Below, in pieces: positions 11,941 through 24,331 of a stretch of 64,000 nt of DNA. Under the pieces are notes generated by a model, which did no database searches, had not been told where the DNA came from, and was given only the letters and a program-made list of their open reading frames with translations. The stretch is from Guyanagaster necrorhizus (Eukaryota; Basidiomycota; Agaricomycetes; Agaricales; Physalacriaceae). Location: the NCBI RefSeq assembly GCF_019112545.1, contig NW_025064892.1, positions 476,961 through 540,960 of the forward strand, given 5' to 3'. Position 1 is the first letter of the stretch. Each line of letters begins with the position of its first letter. Position numbers and translations under genes: made by a program.

Positions 11941-14900
11941 TTATTCAGGCGCGTCCGTAGAGCCGCCGGACATAACCGCTGTCCTCATCGCCTCCACGGC
12001 ACCCAAATGAAAAGGCAGAATCGGGTTAGCACCTTTCATGCGCCATTTCAACGAAGAAAGAACTGAAAGTGCATAGTACGAATGGGTGATATCGCGGAGC
12101 AGCTGGTTGTAGTCTGACGCAGGGTACGAACACCCCACTGATCGAATCATGTGCAATAAATGGATATGCAGCATAGTCGTAGTAGCGACAGTCGTAGAAG
12201 AAGGTACTCGAATAAGTGTTGCGCTCGCATGCGGGATAAGAGGCAGTACATGGGGAAGATTGCTGTGGTCGTGTTCGATAGAAGGGCTCTGAGGGTGAGT
12301 GTCTTCTCCACCATGCCACGACGAAGGGTCTGGGATATATCCAAGACCCAAACCCATATCGCCAAGCGTCGGAGGAACGGAGACGGGAAGTGGGGACTGT
12401 TGGAATAGGGCGTACGTGCTAAATGAAATGTCAACGAAGACGGGGTGCGAATTGTTCTTGGAGGGTTTTGATGATGACACAGAGGCAGAACGACCGACAC
12501 TCTTTAATGAAGGAGACGCAGACTTGGTTGCATCAAGTTCGGGGCGCGAAGTGAACATCCAAGGCGTCGAAGGCTCTACAGCCACAACAGACACGTGAAC
12601 GGGGCCCATTTCCGTATCACTTTCAAGATGCCTTGTCCATGCTAAACGAACGGATGTCAGTCAAATTCTTAAAAAACCAGTAGGTGTTTACCATCTAATT
12701 CGCCCTCCCCCATGGAACCTAGTTTAGCGATAACAATTCTCCACTCTATATTCGCCTTCTTGGCGAAACGCGCAGTGAAGTCCCACACTTTGTGGACCAA
12801 AAACGTCATCTCATCAACTTCACCTTCGTTAGCTTCACCGCCTCCCTTGCTCGTCAGCCATACTCCAAGGTTATGACCATCGCCTCTTTGATCATTGCAT
12901 GAAGCAAAAATCCATTTTCCGCATTCGCTTACCCCATATCCCACATGCAAAAAGGTGCCTTTGTCCATGACACCTAAGATCATCGCAGTAGCGTCTGCCT
13001 TGGGACCACTATACACTACCTTGGATTCCTCAGGAGTCCTTGCGAGAACAAATGCGGGGTCCTCCAGAAATTTCGTCACCTCTCCTGCTTGAGATAGCTT
13101 CCTCGACATTGATCGGACGACAGGAACTAGTATGCGGTCATATATGGAACCGCACAGGTCCTCAAAATGGGAGTTTGACTCGAAGTAAAGAATTTGTTCC
13201 GGGACAAAGTGGAAGAGCATTTGGGGATGGGAAGCAGAAGCCTTGCGCACGACGGAGAAGAGTTGTCGCATGGTAGGAGAGAGTAACGTCATCGTAGTTA
13301 TTGAAGTAACAATAAAGACAACGATACTTTCCCTTGGAGGTGGAGTGGATGATCCAGCGATAAATGAATCTGAATGGGAGGTTGAGAGAATGGAAAATAT
13401 TATGTGAACTCACGTACCTAAAGTCTTCCGCAGGGACAGATCATAGCGGATTGGCACGACACCGTTCATGTCCTGTTCACAAAACTGGCTTTGGCCTAAC
13501 GAAACCTTGCCAAAGTGTTTTCCCTGACAAGAAAACAATGAGCTTTTGGGCCGCGAATATGCTTATCACAATTTACCTCATAGACGGTCCTGAGGTTGAT
13601 CAGCCACTCACTGACCTTATCCGACATCTGTTCTTGAAGACTGTCAAATACAACGAATGCTTGAATGTCTTTTTTTCCGCCTCTGGGCCCCAAGCCTAGC
13701 TTATCCCAAAATCGTAAAGCAGGTGGTGATATCTGTATCACAGCATCCCCTTTCCCCACTAGCAACATAGGCGCTTCCAATTTCTCGAGTCTCGACTCCG
13801 CACCTTTGGTTGATCCCACTGGCCATAATGAGCTTCCAACACGATGCAACAGTGCAAACAACTTACCTAAACCGAACAACTGTTCCAGACGCAACGGAGC
13901 GTCGATACCCTGAACAGCTGAGAATAAACGACTAACAACCTGGACATCTTTTTCCCAAAGAATACTGCCGATGCATGCAGGATTCCCCCTCGCATTCACC
14001 CCATCCCATACTGCTGCCCAAACAGAGTTTTCCACAATCTCTTTCCCTAAGCTCTCGGCAGCGGCCTGCAATGACTTTCCTTTCCCAACCCTACCAGGGG
14101 ATACAGGAGTCGGAACAGACGACACACCCGTACCTACGCCGCTGCTGCCGCCAACAACACCTGACCTCAAGGGAGCACTAAGTGGAAGCAAGACCTCGTG
14201 CCGAAAATGGATGGGAAGCAGGGACGGTCCCATCGGTATCCACGCAGGCAGCGGAGTACAAGGCCTCTCTCCCTCTGTATCATCCACGCTCTCTTCTTCT
14301 CCGCCGCTCTCCATATCTTCATCGCTGTCATCCGCCCCATCCGAATCCTCCTCCGGTTCCGGATTCCCCTCACGCCACTCTGCTTCCCAGTCATCCTTCT
14401 CAGGCTCACTGGTACTCTTCGCTCCCCTCAAAGCTAGCCTTTTCACCACACCCAGACGCGGATCCGTCACTTTCTCATACCGTTTCCGCCATCCTTCCGC
14501 TCGGCCCGGAGCTGAAGAAAATTTACCCATGTTATACTTCCCGTCCGTCGCACGATAACTGTCTGCAAACGGGATCGCATCCCATAGACCACCGGCAGTA
14601 TCGACCTTCATTTGTACCTTTATATCGTCGACGCGAAAGTTCAACACAGATTCTGCTGGCGGTGATGGTAAACCGATCCCGACATCTGGTGTTGCTTCGA
14701 TCTCCCAATGTGGCTCCTCTAATGGGGCGGCCGGAGTCAAACCCGTCACGGCAGGCATGGGAGGTGGTGGCTTATCGTCAAAAAAACTGAAATCGTCCTC
14801 CGTGAAATCAGCTTCGAAGTCCATCATACCTATGCTCATGCCTCTGTCTCCACCATTGCCGACGTTGACAGTGTCGCCCAAGCCACTCATCCAATCCTCC

Positions 14901-16409
14901 ATCCAGCTTGAGTTGAATGGTTCATAGGAAGGTTGAGAAGGAACTGGATTCGGTTGCGGATCGACATCCATAGGTACGGCAACGGGAGCTACTGGCGAAA
15001 CATGATCCGAAGGTGGGGGAACCATTAAATTAGTTTGAGGGGGAGAAGGATAGAAATCAAGTATCTGGTGTTGTTGTTGTACCTGCTGCTGCTGAATTTG
15101 CTGCTGCTGTATCTGTTGCTGTTGCAATAATTGAACTTGCTGTTGCACAAATAGATGCGGGACCTGAGTCGACGAAGGCTGCGCTACGCTCGTGCCCACA
15201 CCCTCTCTCTCTCGCTTGAGCCGTTCTCGTTCTCGTTCTCGTTCTTTTGCAACTGCGTCAACATAGCCACCGACTTCCTTGGCTACTCGGGTAATATCTC
15301 GGCTCTTGGAGATGGTAAGCGTCCGAAACGCGCTTACGGACGTGGGACTGGACACTGATAAGAAGGGCACAGATGGGGTTGACTGTGGGGAGGACTGTAA
15401 GGTAGCTGGTAAGGCCGGGATGTGGGGTAGAGATGGGATATTGGGGGACAGTGATCGGACACAGAGTGACGTCGGATAGATAATCATGACACCCTTATCT
15501 TCACCCTGCCTATTTTCGACATTGACCCAGGCAATGATGTAGGAATCAGGATCCCAAGATGACACGCCGAGACCCTCAAAACATTCTTTGAACTGTTTCG
15601 ACAGAGCAGAGCATGGTCCTTTATAAGATGCAAGAAAATAAGCTGGAGTAGCATAGGGCAGCAGCAAGATAGGTGATCCTTGCGTCAAAGACGACGTGAC
15701 AGGAAGAAAGGATGTTGGCATGACAAGAGGGTGTATCAATAGTCGGGATGACGTTAAGTGGACTTGAAGGTGGCAATACGCGAAAGGCCTCAGAGACTAT
15801 TAGATAAAGAAAGGCAGGCCGTGTGAGAAACTTACCTCATAATGGCCCATGGCGCACTCCATTCGTTTGAAGTCGTGGAATGAGTTATCAGAAAGCCTGA
15901 ATTGAGACGACCAAGAACGGAGGCATCGTGCGAGATATCATCAAGAAGTCGGATTCGAACGGAATTTAAGAAATGAGATATGACAGTCCTCAGAGCCTTT
16001 ACCGGGAACGTAGGAAAGACGATATCCTGGGGAGAAAACGAAGATGATTCTACGACTGAGAAGGATGAGTATATGTCCTCTTTACGACAGCAAAGAATTC
16101 ACCATTTAGGCCGTTGAAGTCGAGGTCATTAAATGTGTCCAGCTGAATTCCCCTTATAATTCGAAAGAGATATATGTAGGAAGTGGCGGCAACATGAATG
16201 CTTGAAAGCAAAGAATTCAGCAAGGAGGACCCCGTATGTCGTACTGCAATGCGTCGTCGAAAGGCGTCAATGGTTGCTGGAGACGACGATGACGCTACCA
16301 GGTAGGCTACGTTGGATATCTCCTCGTTCGTTGTCGCAACATTGAGAGACATTGAGAGGGCAAACCGGCAATACGCGAACCACATTTCCTGCAGTTCCAT
16401 TTTTGGCAA
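11941..16409 (-). CDS. MED13: Mediator complex subunit 13 (Med13/Srb9)
   Basis: Subunit of the CDK8 kinase module of Mediator, nuclear, regulating RNA polymerase II. Six exons give about 1,380 residues. Exon 1 has the Med13 N-terminal block (SSLLNSLLSSIHVAATSYIY, LDTFNDLDFNGLNGEFF). Exon 2 gives VIRLLDD-like sequence ending SNEWSAPWAIMR near 15,840. The long exon 3 begins before RLLIHPLVMPTSF and holds KEVGGYVDAVAKERERER, a poly-Gln run and acidic linkers. Exons 4-6 hold the conserved C-terminal domain: GVVPIRYDLSLRKTL, FIVTSITTMTLLSPTMRQLF, ARFAKKANIEWRIVIAKLGS. All junctions I tested keep frame with 48-60 nt introns. The start is uncertain: 16,409 gives the longest N-terminus, but the Met at 16,352 (MSLNVATTNEE) fits the family better. 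Large antisense ORFs here are shadows. Confidence 0.9.
15064..15146 (-). repeat. Poly-glutamine (CAG/CAA) tract in MED13
   Basis: Imperfect CAG/CAA repeats encode Gln-rich runs (LLQQQQIQQQQIQQQQ). A second low-complexity tract at about 15,222-15,250 encodes alternating Arg-Glu. Such tracts are common in Mediator tails and may vary in length between strains. Confidence 0.85.
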
Positions 16410-17339
16410 GATATTTCAAATTAAGAAAGTCCGAGGCGAAGTCCGGCCGAAGGACTCGGACTACGTGTGCGACTGTGCAGGAACTAATTGGCAAGCAGAT
16501 CTAAACAAACATAATGTTCGCTTTACAAGACGTTATCTTCCACTTGGCCGGTATGAACAAGTTCTCCAATGGCCATACATTTGCAAGAATGCCTATCGCA
16601 TAAAACATATAGAATCCCGGACCGTAACTAGTACGAAATGCGTGTTATCCAGAAACTGCTGTAACGTGTTCCACCCGAGAGGAGAGGTGGAATGGACGCA
16701 GCATCTTTGCACCAAAATCTAAGTCACCAGACCACATTGACACCGGGATTCGTCCATCGGAAAAGTGTCGCATCTGGGATCATCTTCATCACGAGCGCTT
16801 CAACACTTGTTATTCTGGCCAAACACAAATACAGTTGGATACTCACGTTGTAGCGCTCGCCATATGTAGTTGTGTACTTCCTCCAGAGTGTACTCGCCAA
16901 GATGTACCTCTTGAAGGACGAGATAGTCATATCCAGCCATTGATTGTGAAGCTCTGCAACCTCAGTCATAAACCGAACATTGTCCAACCTCATAAACCCT
17001 GAGTACATAACAACTTATCGGAGGGGTATAGTGGTCCCGTTTTGCTACCGGGCCAAGGAATACGAGGCACCAGTTGGCATGGCGCTTGCGGGACGGCTGC
17101 CTGCACCCTCTATTGTGCCTTCCGAAGTTGATCTTGTATACCTGGAGACGACAGCAAACTGTGAGCCGTGTCGACGTAACTGTGTACGCGTCGTCGCGCT
17201 ATTCTCATTATACTCCTCATTGTCAGGATTCAGGACTACATCGGAATCAATAGATGAGGATAAGACCCTTCTGAGGCAAAAAATAGGTTAGCTGAAGCGA
17301 GGCAACGATATTCACGATGCCGCACCTTCATGAACCTTC
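16410..17339. other. Intergenic, no supported gene
   Basis: Upstream of MED13. ORFs of 94-136 codons on both strands (16,312-16,722 plus; 16,724-17,008 minus; 16,980-17,291 plus) overlap one another and show no domain. The minus-strand stretch could be the badly decayed C-terminal half of the neighbouring SDR relic, but I could not match it. Confidence 0.4.
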
Positions 17340-17770
17340 CTTTTTTGCAAAGTCTCTCGTCTTCGGCACACTCTATCTTGGATAGCAGTCCAAGAGTGGA
17401 GGTGTGCACAGGATTGGACGTAGTTATACGTAGCAGTGCCAGTATTCTCTACAAAGATATCCAATTGGTCCAGTTCATACCCAACCACTTTAGTAAATGC
17501 AAGGACGACGTTGAAATTGATAGGTCTGCCTTGGAGTAACTGATGTGGTTCTAGATCTCTGTAAAGGCAAACATTGGTTGGGCTCATAAATCTGGTAATC
17601 GAACGTATGTACATGCCAGAGTCCGATTCCCTCTCACTTCATCTCTTGGAGTTAACACCAATCCTACAGGATTCATCCTAGCAAAATGTTTTGCAGTTTC
17701 GAATCCCAGACCAGCGCTGGTGCCAATACCTTGGCAATACGGAAGAGATGAAAACGACAGCGACAATTAT
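17340..17770 (-). pseudogene. Short-chain dehydrogenase/reductase (SDR) relic
   Basis: Minus strand: GIGTSAGLGFETAKHFARMN (Rossmann nucleotide-binding turn, normally TGxxxGxG), then LVLTPRDEVRGN, a broken stretch, and LAFTKVVGYELDQLDIFVEN followed by TGT (normally NAG). The order and spacing fit the first third of a classical fungal SDR. Stops and frame changes separate the pieces, and the catalytic Tyr-x-x-x-Lys region is not identifiable downstream. Probably a decayed gene copy with no activity. Confidence 0.55.
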
Positions 17771-17974
17771 AATGAATAAGCCAAACTCACTCCTTCTGTC
17801 CAAAATTGCACCCCTCTCGCAATCAGGACAAATTACTCCTTCCACCATGATTTTCTTACGTAACACATGCAGTTTAAATACTCCTGCAGTCTCTCGGTCT
17901 CTTACACATCATGTATCGTATCGACGCCAGGGAGGTTTTCCAGTATCACTGTATACGCGCTCAGGGTAACGCGC

Positions 17975-18328
17975 CTAGTATACGAACATCTCCAGGAAGA
18001 AATGGCCATTGTTGCTTGCAGGAGTAGATTCGCCCGTCACAGGATTATACATGGACCCCAACTTAGACATGGACCCCCATAGCCCCATCATGTACCCTTG
18101 AGGTAGAGATGAATTTGATTGTGCGCCAGGTTGGATGGCTGCTTTCTTGCACTGCATCTTATGAGTAGGCCAGTCCTTCGTCATTTTGTTAGCCGGAAGT
18201 TATGTATGAGAAAAAGAGTCACTTGTACCTTTCTCTGGCATTCGGCGCTGCAGTGTACGCGTTCCTTGCACCTGGAACAGCGGTGTGTAGCTTCAATATG
18301 ACAATCAGCCTCCGACCATTGAATCATG
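17975..18328 (-). CDS. Small MYND-type zinc finger protein
   Basis: The start at 18,328 gives MIQWSEADCHIEATHRCSRC, then KERVHCSAECQRK. A short intron (about 18,182-18,231) leads to DWPTHKMQCKKAA. Together these supply the C-x2-C...C-x3-C...H-x3-C cysteine/histidine pattern of a MYND finger, a protein-interaction zinc module. The rest is about 45 residues, Ser/Gly/Met-rich, ending at 17,975. About 100 residues in total, so a stand-alone MYND protein with no SET domain. A further C-terminal exon is possible, but no donor restores the frame. Its partner is unknown. Confidence 0.6.
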
Positions 18329-18808
18329 GTACTCCTTTGATACACGGTGAACTCAAAGAGATACGAATGGTATGAACTGGCGACTTACAGATGTTATAGA
18401 TGCTTTCAGAAAAAGGGGCTTTAATCATCTTATCGTGGCCGTCGTCAAAGACATAAAATAAAAGAAACAACCCTTGGCTTGCGCCTTGAAAGAACGACTG
18501 GGGATCATGGGAATTTCACACGCCGCATGATTTTGACGTGCACAACAGCCTGAGGGACTACTCACACCGTGCCGAGGTTATCGTCACAGAAGGTTAAGGT
18601 TCAACTTCCAGACCTCGCCGCTGTTTTGTCTTGAAGATCTGAAAAGAGAATGAAAGGAGGGCGACAACTCGACCACGTACCCAACCTATTTCTTGCTGTC
18701 CTTTGAGAGAATATATTTCTGTCCCCTCGAATTCGTGTTTCGCATTATCAAAACATATAGTTTCGTGATATCTAGTGACTATCGTCCAACTCTGCTCTCC
18801 TTCCGAGA
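18329..18808. other. Intergenic
   Basis: Spacer holding the MYND gene promoter and the 3' end of the BIG1/VOA1-like gene. No ORF of interest or RNA gene was seen. Confidence 0.5.
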
Positions 18809-19803
18809 TTACTGATTTTTCTTATCAGCAGCATTGAATCCCTTTGGGGTATCCATTCGAACGGGACTCTGGATACTTGCCAAGGCCTGGATACCAAAAT
18901 AGATGATGGGCAAAAGAACTCCTACGACAATGAGAAGAGCAAGAATGAGGCCTGGGGTGAGGAGCTGGTAACGTGCAAGAATTCCTCCTTTCGGAGATGC
19001 CAGCAAGTTTGTAGGTGGAAGGTCCAAGACAGGTGGACTGTCAGGGGATTGTCGCTTGTGGTGCGTGGGGAGGACAGAAGTGCTGTATATAGTCAGGTGC
19101 TGAGAGTATGGTAGAGCGGATAATGTCAATTCCAGGAGTTCATCTGGACATAATGTTGTAAGGGCGCTTACATGCATGTGAAGACGAGAGGACGTACCAT
19201 GTTGCAGCATACTGCTTTTCCTCGCGTAACCCTCAACTGAGAGCTCTGGAAGACTCACTATGACAACCGACTTCTTTCCTGCATCCAATGCGACGTCGCC
19301 ATACCCAGGCGTTAGACCGATGAGACGCGCATTGCATTTCGCAGAAACGGACTGAGCGAATGAAATGAGATCTCCTGATGATGAGTAGTCGTCGAGGCGA
19401 ATATATGGGTACTGGCGCGATGATGTCGAAGAATTTAGAGATCGTGCGATATGGGAGGTTGAAGGCAGGTTTCGTAAGTCGGAGGCATGCAGCTGGAGGA
19501 TGTCAACAAAATCGAACGTCCCCCTAGGGAGACGACAACGTACTCCTGGCTGGTCAACTACAATCACCGCTTCATGCACACATAAATCATCATCCAGCAA
19601 GATAGTCCGGAATAGGTCCGTTGAATGCGTACGACTTGGAAGCCGGCTGAGGACATTTGAGCTGCAAACTATGATTCAGTATGTGATTGGGTCGCATGGG
19701 CCACTATGACACACGAATGAGACGACCATGCAACAGTAGGAAAGGTGTCGGAGAAGGCCAGCGCTGCTGGCAACAGTGAAAGGAGAAAGGCCAGTCTGGT
19801 CAT
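18809..19803 (-). CDS. BIG1/VOA1-like type I membrane protein (V-ATPase Ac45 family)
   Basis: The start at 19,803 gives a clear signal peptide (MTRLAFLLSLLPAALAFSDT), then FPTVAWSSHSS, the usual BIG1-type start of the lumenal domain. Two short introns (about 19,672-19,724 and 19,143-19,196) keep the frame. Near the C-terminus a single transmembrane helix (TPGLILALLIVVGVLLPIIY) is followed by GIQALASIQSPVRMDTPKGF and a short Lys-rich tail, the pattern of the Ac45/VOA1/BIG1 family. Yeast members act in the ER: Voa1 in V-ATPase Vo assembly, Big1 in cell-wall beta-1,6-glucan synthesis. Which role applies here is not decidable from sequence. The gene looks intact, about 290 residues. Confidence 0.75.
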
Positions 19804-20033
19804 TGTCGACTCGCGTTGAGGATGTAAGACGAAACGAACCGGGCACAGCCCTGACAGTGGACGAACCGAGCTGCCTACGACCACGTGACCGGCTATTACC
19901 CCGCATCGGTTACAGGCTCCAGGGTTAGCCTGTGATTTGTGCTTTCCGGGCCACCATAACGTCTTCAGGGCTCATCTCAATTCCGTTCTTGATATTTGAG
20001 GCGTTCCGTTTTTCTCCTTGTCCTCCAACCGCC

Positions 20034-21699
20034 ATGTTCAGAGCGTCCTTGAGAGCTTTACCACTCAAATCTGTTCGTTCCATTCGTGCTACCAGGTCAT
20101 TCTCCGAATCACCTTCCTTAAAGTTTACATCCCTGACAGTGAACAGGTCTTTTTCGTCAACATGGATCCGCAGAGAAAGTGAAGGAGCCCGAATAGCTTC
20201 ATTGGATACGTTTTCAGAAGAGGAGATGATGATCAGAGAGACCGGTGCGTTCTGACGGATAAGTGCATTCCCTAGCTGATTGGCAACTTAGTGCAACGTT
20301 TTGCGGATGATGTTGTACGACCTAAAGTCAGGGAAATGGACGAAAATGAGCAGATGGATCCTTCCATTATCAGCGGCTTGTTCGAGCAAGGAGTACGTGC
20401 TATTCCTATTCCTACCCTATGCCCTCCACTTACCCTGGACCCATGTCTAGCTTATGGGTATTGAGACACCTGCCGACCGCGGAGGCTCTGAATCTTCCTT
20501 CACGTCAGCAATCATCGCCATCGAAGAACTAGCCAAAGTTGATCCCTCTGTCTCTGTTTTGTGTGATGTTCACAATACTCTTGTTAACACTGTGTTGCGA
20601 AAATACGGTTCGGAAGAACAGAAAAACAAGTGGCTACCACAACTGTCTGAGTCAAAGGTATGATCCTCCCGACCCGCTGATCCAAGTTACTCACATCCCC
20701 CAGCTGGGATCCTTCTGCCTATCTGAATCTGCCTCTGGCTCAGATGCTTTTGCTCTGAAGACTCGCGCGAAAAAAGATGGAGACAATTATATTATCAACG
20801 GTGCCAAAATGTGGATCACAAACTCGTATGAGGCCGAAATCTTCCTCGTATTCGCTAACGTACATATAATTGATAATCTTTACGATGCTAGCTCGTCTGA
20901 CATTCTTGAATCAGGTTGACCCAACAAAGGGATACAAGGGAATAACTTGTTTCATCGCTACAAAGGACATGGGCATCGAAATCGCGAAGAAGGAACAGAA
21001 ATTGGGAATCAGGGCTTCCTCGACGTGCACACTTAGCTTTGACGATGTCAAGGTAATCCTTCCTGCTCATCGTTCTCCCGTCATTGACCGACGATATCAG
21101 ATACCGGCTGAAAACATCATTGGCGGAGAAGGTAACGGGTACAAGGTAATTGAGTATGTCATATTAATCAACCCGCGTTAATGATGTCTCTTGTATAGAT
21201 TGCTATTGAGATCCTTAACGAAGGTCGCATTGGGATCGCTGCCCAAATGCTTGGCCTTGCACAGGGCGCTTTTGCATTGTCGGTTCCCTATACCTACACA
21301 CGCTCGCAGTTTGGGCAACCCATTGGAACCTTCCAGGGCATGGGCTTCCAGTTTGCGGAAGCTGCCACGCAGATCGAGACCGCCCGCCTGCTGACATATA
21401 ATGCAGCGCGGAGAAAGGAGATGGGCTTGAGTTTCGTCAAGGAGGCGGCGATGGCGAAGTGGTGGGCGAGTAAGGTCGCTGAGAGTGTTAGTGGGAAGGC
21501 GATAGAGTGGATGGGTGGAGTTGGGTTTACACGTGAGACTGGGGTGGAGAAGTACTGGCGGGATTCGAAAATCGTACGTTTCCTGTCTTGTGTCTCGAGG
21601 TATGCTGACCGTGCGTCATAGGGCGCGATTTACGAAGGGACGTCGAACATTCAGTTGCAGACTATTGCGAAATTCATCCAGAAAGAATATGGGTCTTAA
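20034..21699 (+). CDS. ACADSB: Short/branched-chain acyl-CoA dehydrogenase, mitochondrial
   Basis: FAD enzyme oxidising 2-methyl-branched and short acyl-CoAs in isoleucine/valine breakdown, passing electrons to ETF. The start at 20,034 gives a basic, Ser/Arg-rich mitochondrial presequence ([20 protein letters not shown]). In order: [57 protein letters not shown] (FAD and acyl-CoA site), [54 protein letters not shown], and the catalytic-base region [19 protein letters not shown]. Six to seven short introns separate exons, all restoring frame. Stop at 21,697-21,699. Full length, no broken motif. The branched-chain assignment rests on overall resemblance; related short-chain ACADs are the alternative. 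Confidence 0.9.
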
Positions 21700-22162
21700 G
21701 CATTGGTCTTGCCATTCCAGATCTTGGACTTTACAACTGTATTTCTAGCTTCAGCTTTGGAAACCGACCACTGCAGATATTGGTTTTATGTGAATGGTTT
21801 CGACGCAGTTGGTTGGTGAAAATTAGGCGGTTAGACGCTGATGTACCTTGAACGAAGCTCCAGTTCGCACAGCCTAAGGTGTCTACGTGGTACAGTTGCT
21901 ACGTCACTAAGGTCCTAAACCGTGTCTCCCATGAAATTACCTCGCAAAATTGGGTTGACAACGCATACTTGCATCGCCGACTCGCCGAAAAAGGAGATCA
22001 ATAGGTGGGGGCAACAATGAACGTGGTATTTATTATGTTTACATAAGTTCGCATTATGATCTCAGAAAGGAAATCTGACGTGAAACGATACCCTGTTTGA
22101 ATATCTAAATTCTATCTTCTCTATCTTCTTTCGAATCCAACCCATCGCATGCACCGACCGCC
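21700..22162. other. Intergenic, tandem genes
   Basis: A 460-bp spacer between two plus-strand genes, holding the 3' end of the acyl-CoA dehydrogenase and the promoter of LIS1. No other feature seen. Confidence 0.5.
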
Positions 22163-24034
22163 ATGGCATCTACACTCTCTGAACGACAACGAGACGACCT
22201 GTAAGCTCTGGAGATACCTGTCTTTCATCTTTTGACTGTCTCTAGACATAAATCCATCCTGGACTACCTCAACACCGCCGGATTTTCCAAGACTGTTGAC
22301 CAGTTCAAGCAAGAACTTCCCGTTTGTCGACCAGTTTTCTGCAATTTCGCTCGTTAATCAAAGACTAGTAGTCTGACTTTCGATTCGATTTGGGCCAGAA
22401 CAGTAGTGGTCTTCTCGTTAAGAAATGGACAAGTGTCATCCGAATGCAAAAGAAGGTCCGTCTGCCTTTTTCTGCGCAACGATATTCTCGCTGGAAGACT
22501 TGTAGATTATGGACCTTGAATCACGTCTAGCGCAGGCATTAGAGGATAGCGCACATATTGCTCACCTTCCCAACGGCTCCGCGAGACGTTACGACGCAGA
22601 CTGGCTACCAACTTCCAGCTCTGCTAAGCATACCCTTACTGGTCACCGTGACAGTGTCAATGCGGTGGCATTCCACCCGCTCTATTCCGTCCTTGCCACC
22701 GCCAGCGACGACTGCTCCGTCAAGATCTGGGACTGGGAGACTGGGGAGCTTGAACGAACACTGAAGGCTCATACGAAGCGAGTTTCGGACTGTCAGTTTA
22801 ATTCGAACGGCACGATGCTAGGTGCGTGACTTGAAAACATCTGTCTGATACGACGCTGACTCGTGGTTTCTAGTGACATGCTCGTATGACCTTTTTATTA
22901 AGCTATGGAATATCGACAATGATTATCAAAATTCCGCAACGCTGCGAGGGCACGAACATTCCATATCCTCGGCGCGCTTTCTACCTGGAGACGATCGTAT
23001 TGTGAGCTCCAGTCGCGACCACACCCTCAGAATATGGGAGGTCTCTACCACGTACGTTTTTTCGCCTATAAGACTCGCCTTAGTGCTACCTAAAAGACTG
23101 TCTGACAACGGGAGCCTCGATTTGACCTCAAATATCACTATTGGCCCCGTGAAATGGTCCAGGCTCAAATGTTGACCCTTTTTTCCAGGCATTGCATTAA
23201 AGTTATTTCACCCCACGACGACTGGATCAGATGTGCTGTTCCCAGTACCGATGGCCGATATATCATAACCTGCTCTGCTGACCATGTATGTGGCATTTTC
23301 TTTGGTTCCTAGTCCTCATTTGACCATTTACAGACAGCGAAAATCGTCGATACGACCTCTGGTGACGTAAAGACTGAATTTCGAGGGCACGACAACGTCG
23401 TTGAGGCTGCTCAGCTCTGTCCACCTCATGCCGTCGCTGCCATTCGCGAACTGGTTGCCCTTAAGGTGCGCCTCGATTCTATCTTCCCTATTGGTCGTTC
23501 TTTCATCCTTCAAACTCGTAGGCTCCACAAGGCGCACAAGCGACGGCTCAAGCCTCCATCGTTTTTGCGGTCACTGCGGCGCGAGACAAGACTGTCAAGA
23601 TATGGGATGCAATCCGGGGCCAATGTTTGCATACTTTGGTGTGTGAGGGTCTTGGGCTTATTCTGTCGTCTTTTGATCCAATTTCCTCTGCAGATCGGAC
23701 ATGATGATTGGGTTCGCTCTATAGTTTTCCATCCAAATGGACAACATCTCCTCACGGCATCGGACGATCATTCATTCCGTATTTGGGACCTAAAGACTGG
23801 ACGTTGCACACGGAAAATAGAGGCTCATGAGCGATTTGTGACTGCAATGTCCTGGGGACGTCAGGTTGTCTCTACACAGACATCGGATCAAGCAGACCCG
23901 AATGCGCCGCCCGCATTGGTGAACGTCATTGCAACATGTAGCAGCGATCAGGTATGATTGTCCTCGCATTATCGGCATCTTCCCGAGCTTACCTTGCAAT
24001 TCAGACTGTGAAAATATGGGTTCCACAACGCTAA
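22163..24034 (+). CDS. PAC1: Nuclear distribution protein LIS1/PAC1 (NudF)
   Basis: Dynein regulator needed for nuclear migration, acting at microtubule plus ends with NudE. The start at 22,163 ([13 protein letters not shown], then an intron, then [20 protein letters not shown]) gives the LisH dimerisation motif. A short coiled coil ([16 protein letters not shown]) follows. The seven-blade WD40 propeller is visible as [68 protein letters not shown], [48 protein letters not shown] and the last strand TVKIWVPQR with TAA at 24,032-24,034. Many short introns, several inside WD repeats. Looks intact and of normal size (about 430 residues). Confidence 0.92.
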
Positions 24035-24331
24035 TTAACCGTTACACCTTTTATTACCCAGGTGGTTCCTTCTTATCGGTTGTTGACTTTGACATGATTT
24101 TGTATTCTTAGTATGGAGTTTTTACATGCTTGGTACAGCTACTCTCTCATATAATATTTAGATTTTTATGCATATGGATTTTCAAACAAAAACTTGATAA
24201 ATTCTATCGGTGTGCAATACTCTTATATTGAGAACAGAAAGACTTGTGAGAAAACTGAGAAGTGCAAATAATTCTGCATTGATGCCAAATTTCTTGCAAG
24301 ATGTGAAAACACACGTTGACACAGGAGGGAG

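Noticed and set aside
13971..14790. Long plus-strand ORFs (195 and 202 codons)
   Set aside because: They lie antisense to the conserved MED13 exon 3, are Ser/Pro-rich by frame complementarity, and have no domain.
16724..17008. Minus-strand 94-codon ORF as the C-terminal half of the SDR relic
   Set aside because: No Tyr-x-x-x-Lys or other SDR motif could be seen, so it was not joined to the relic.
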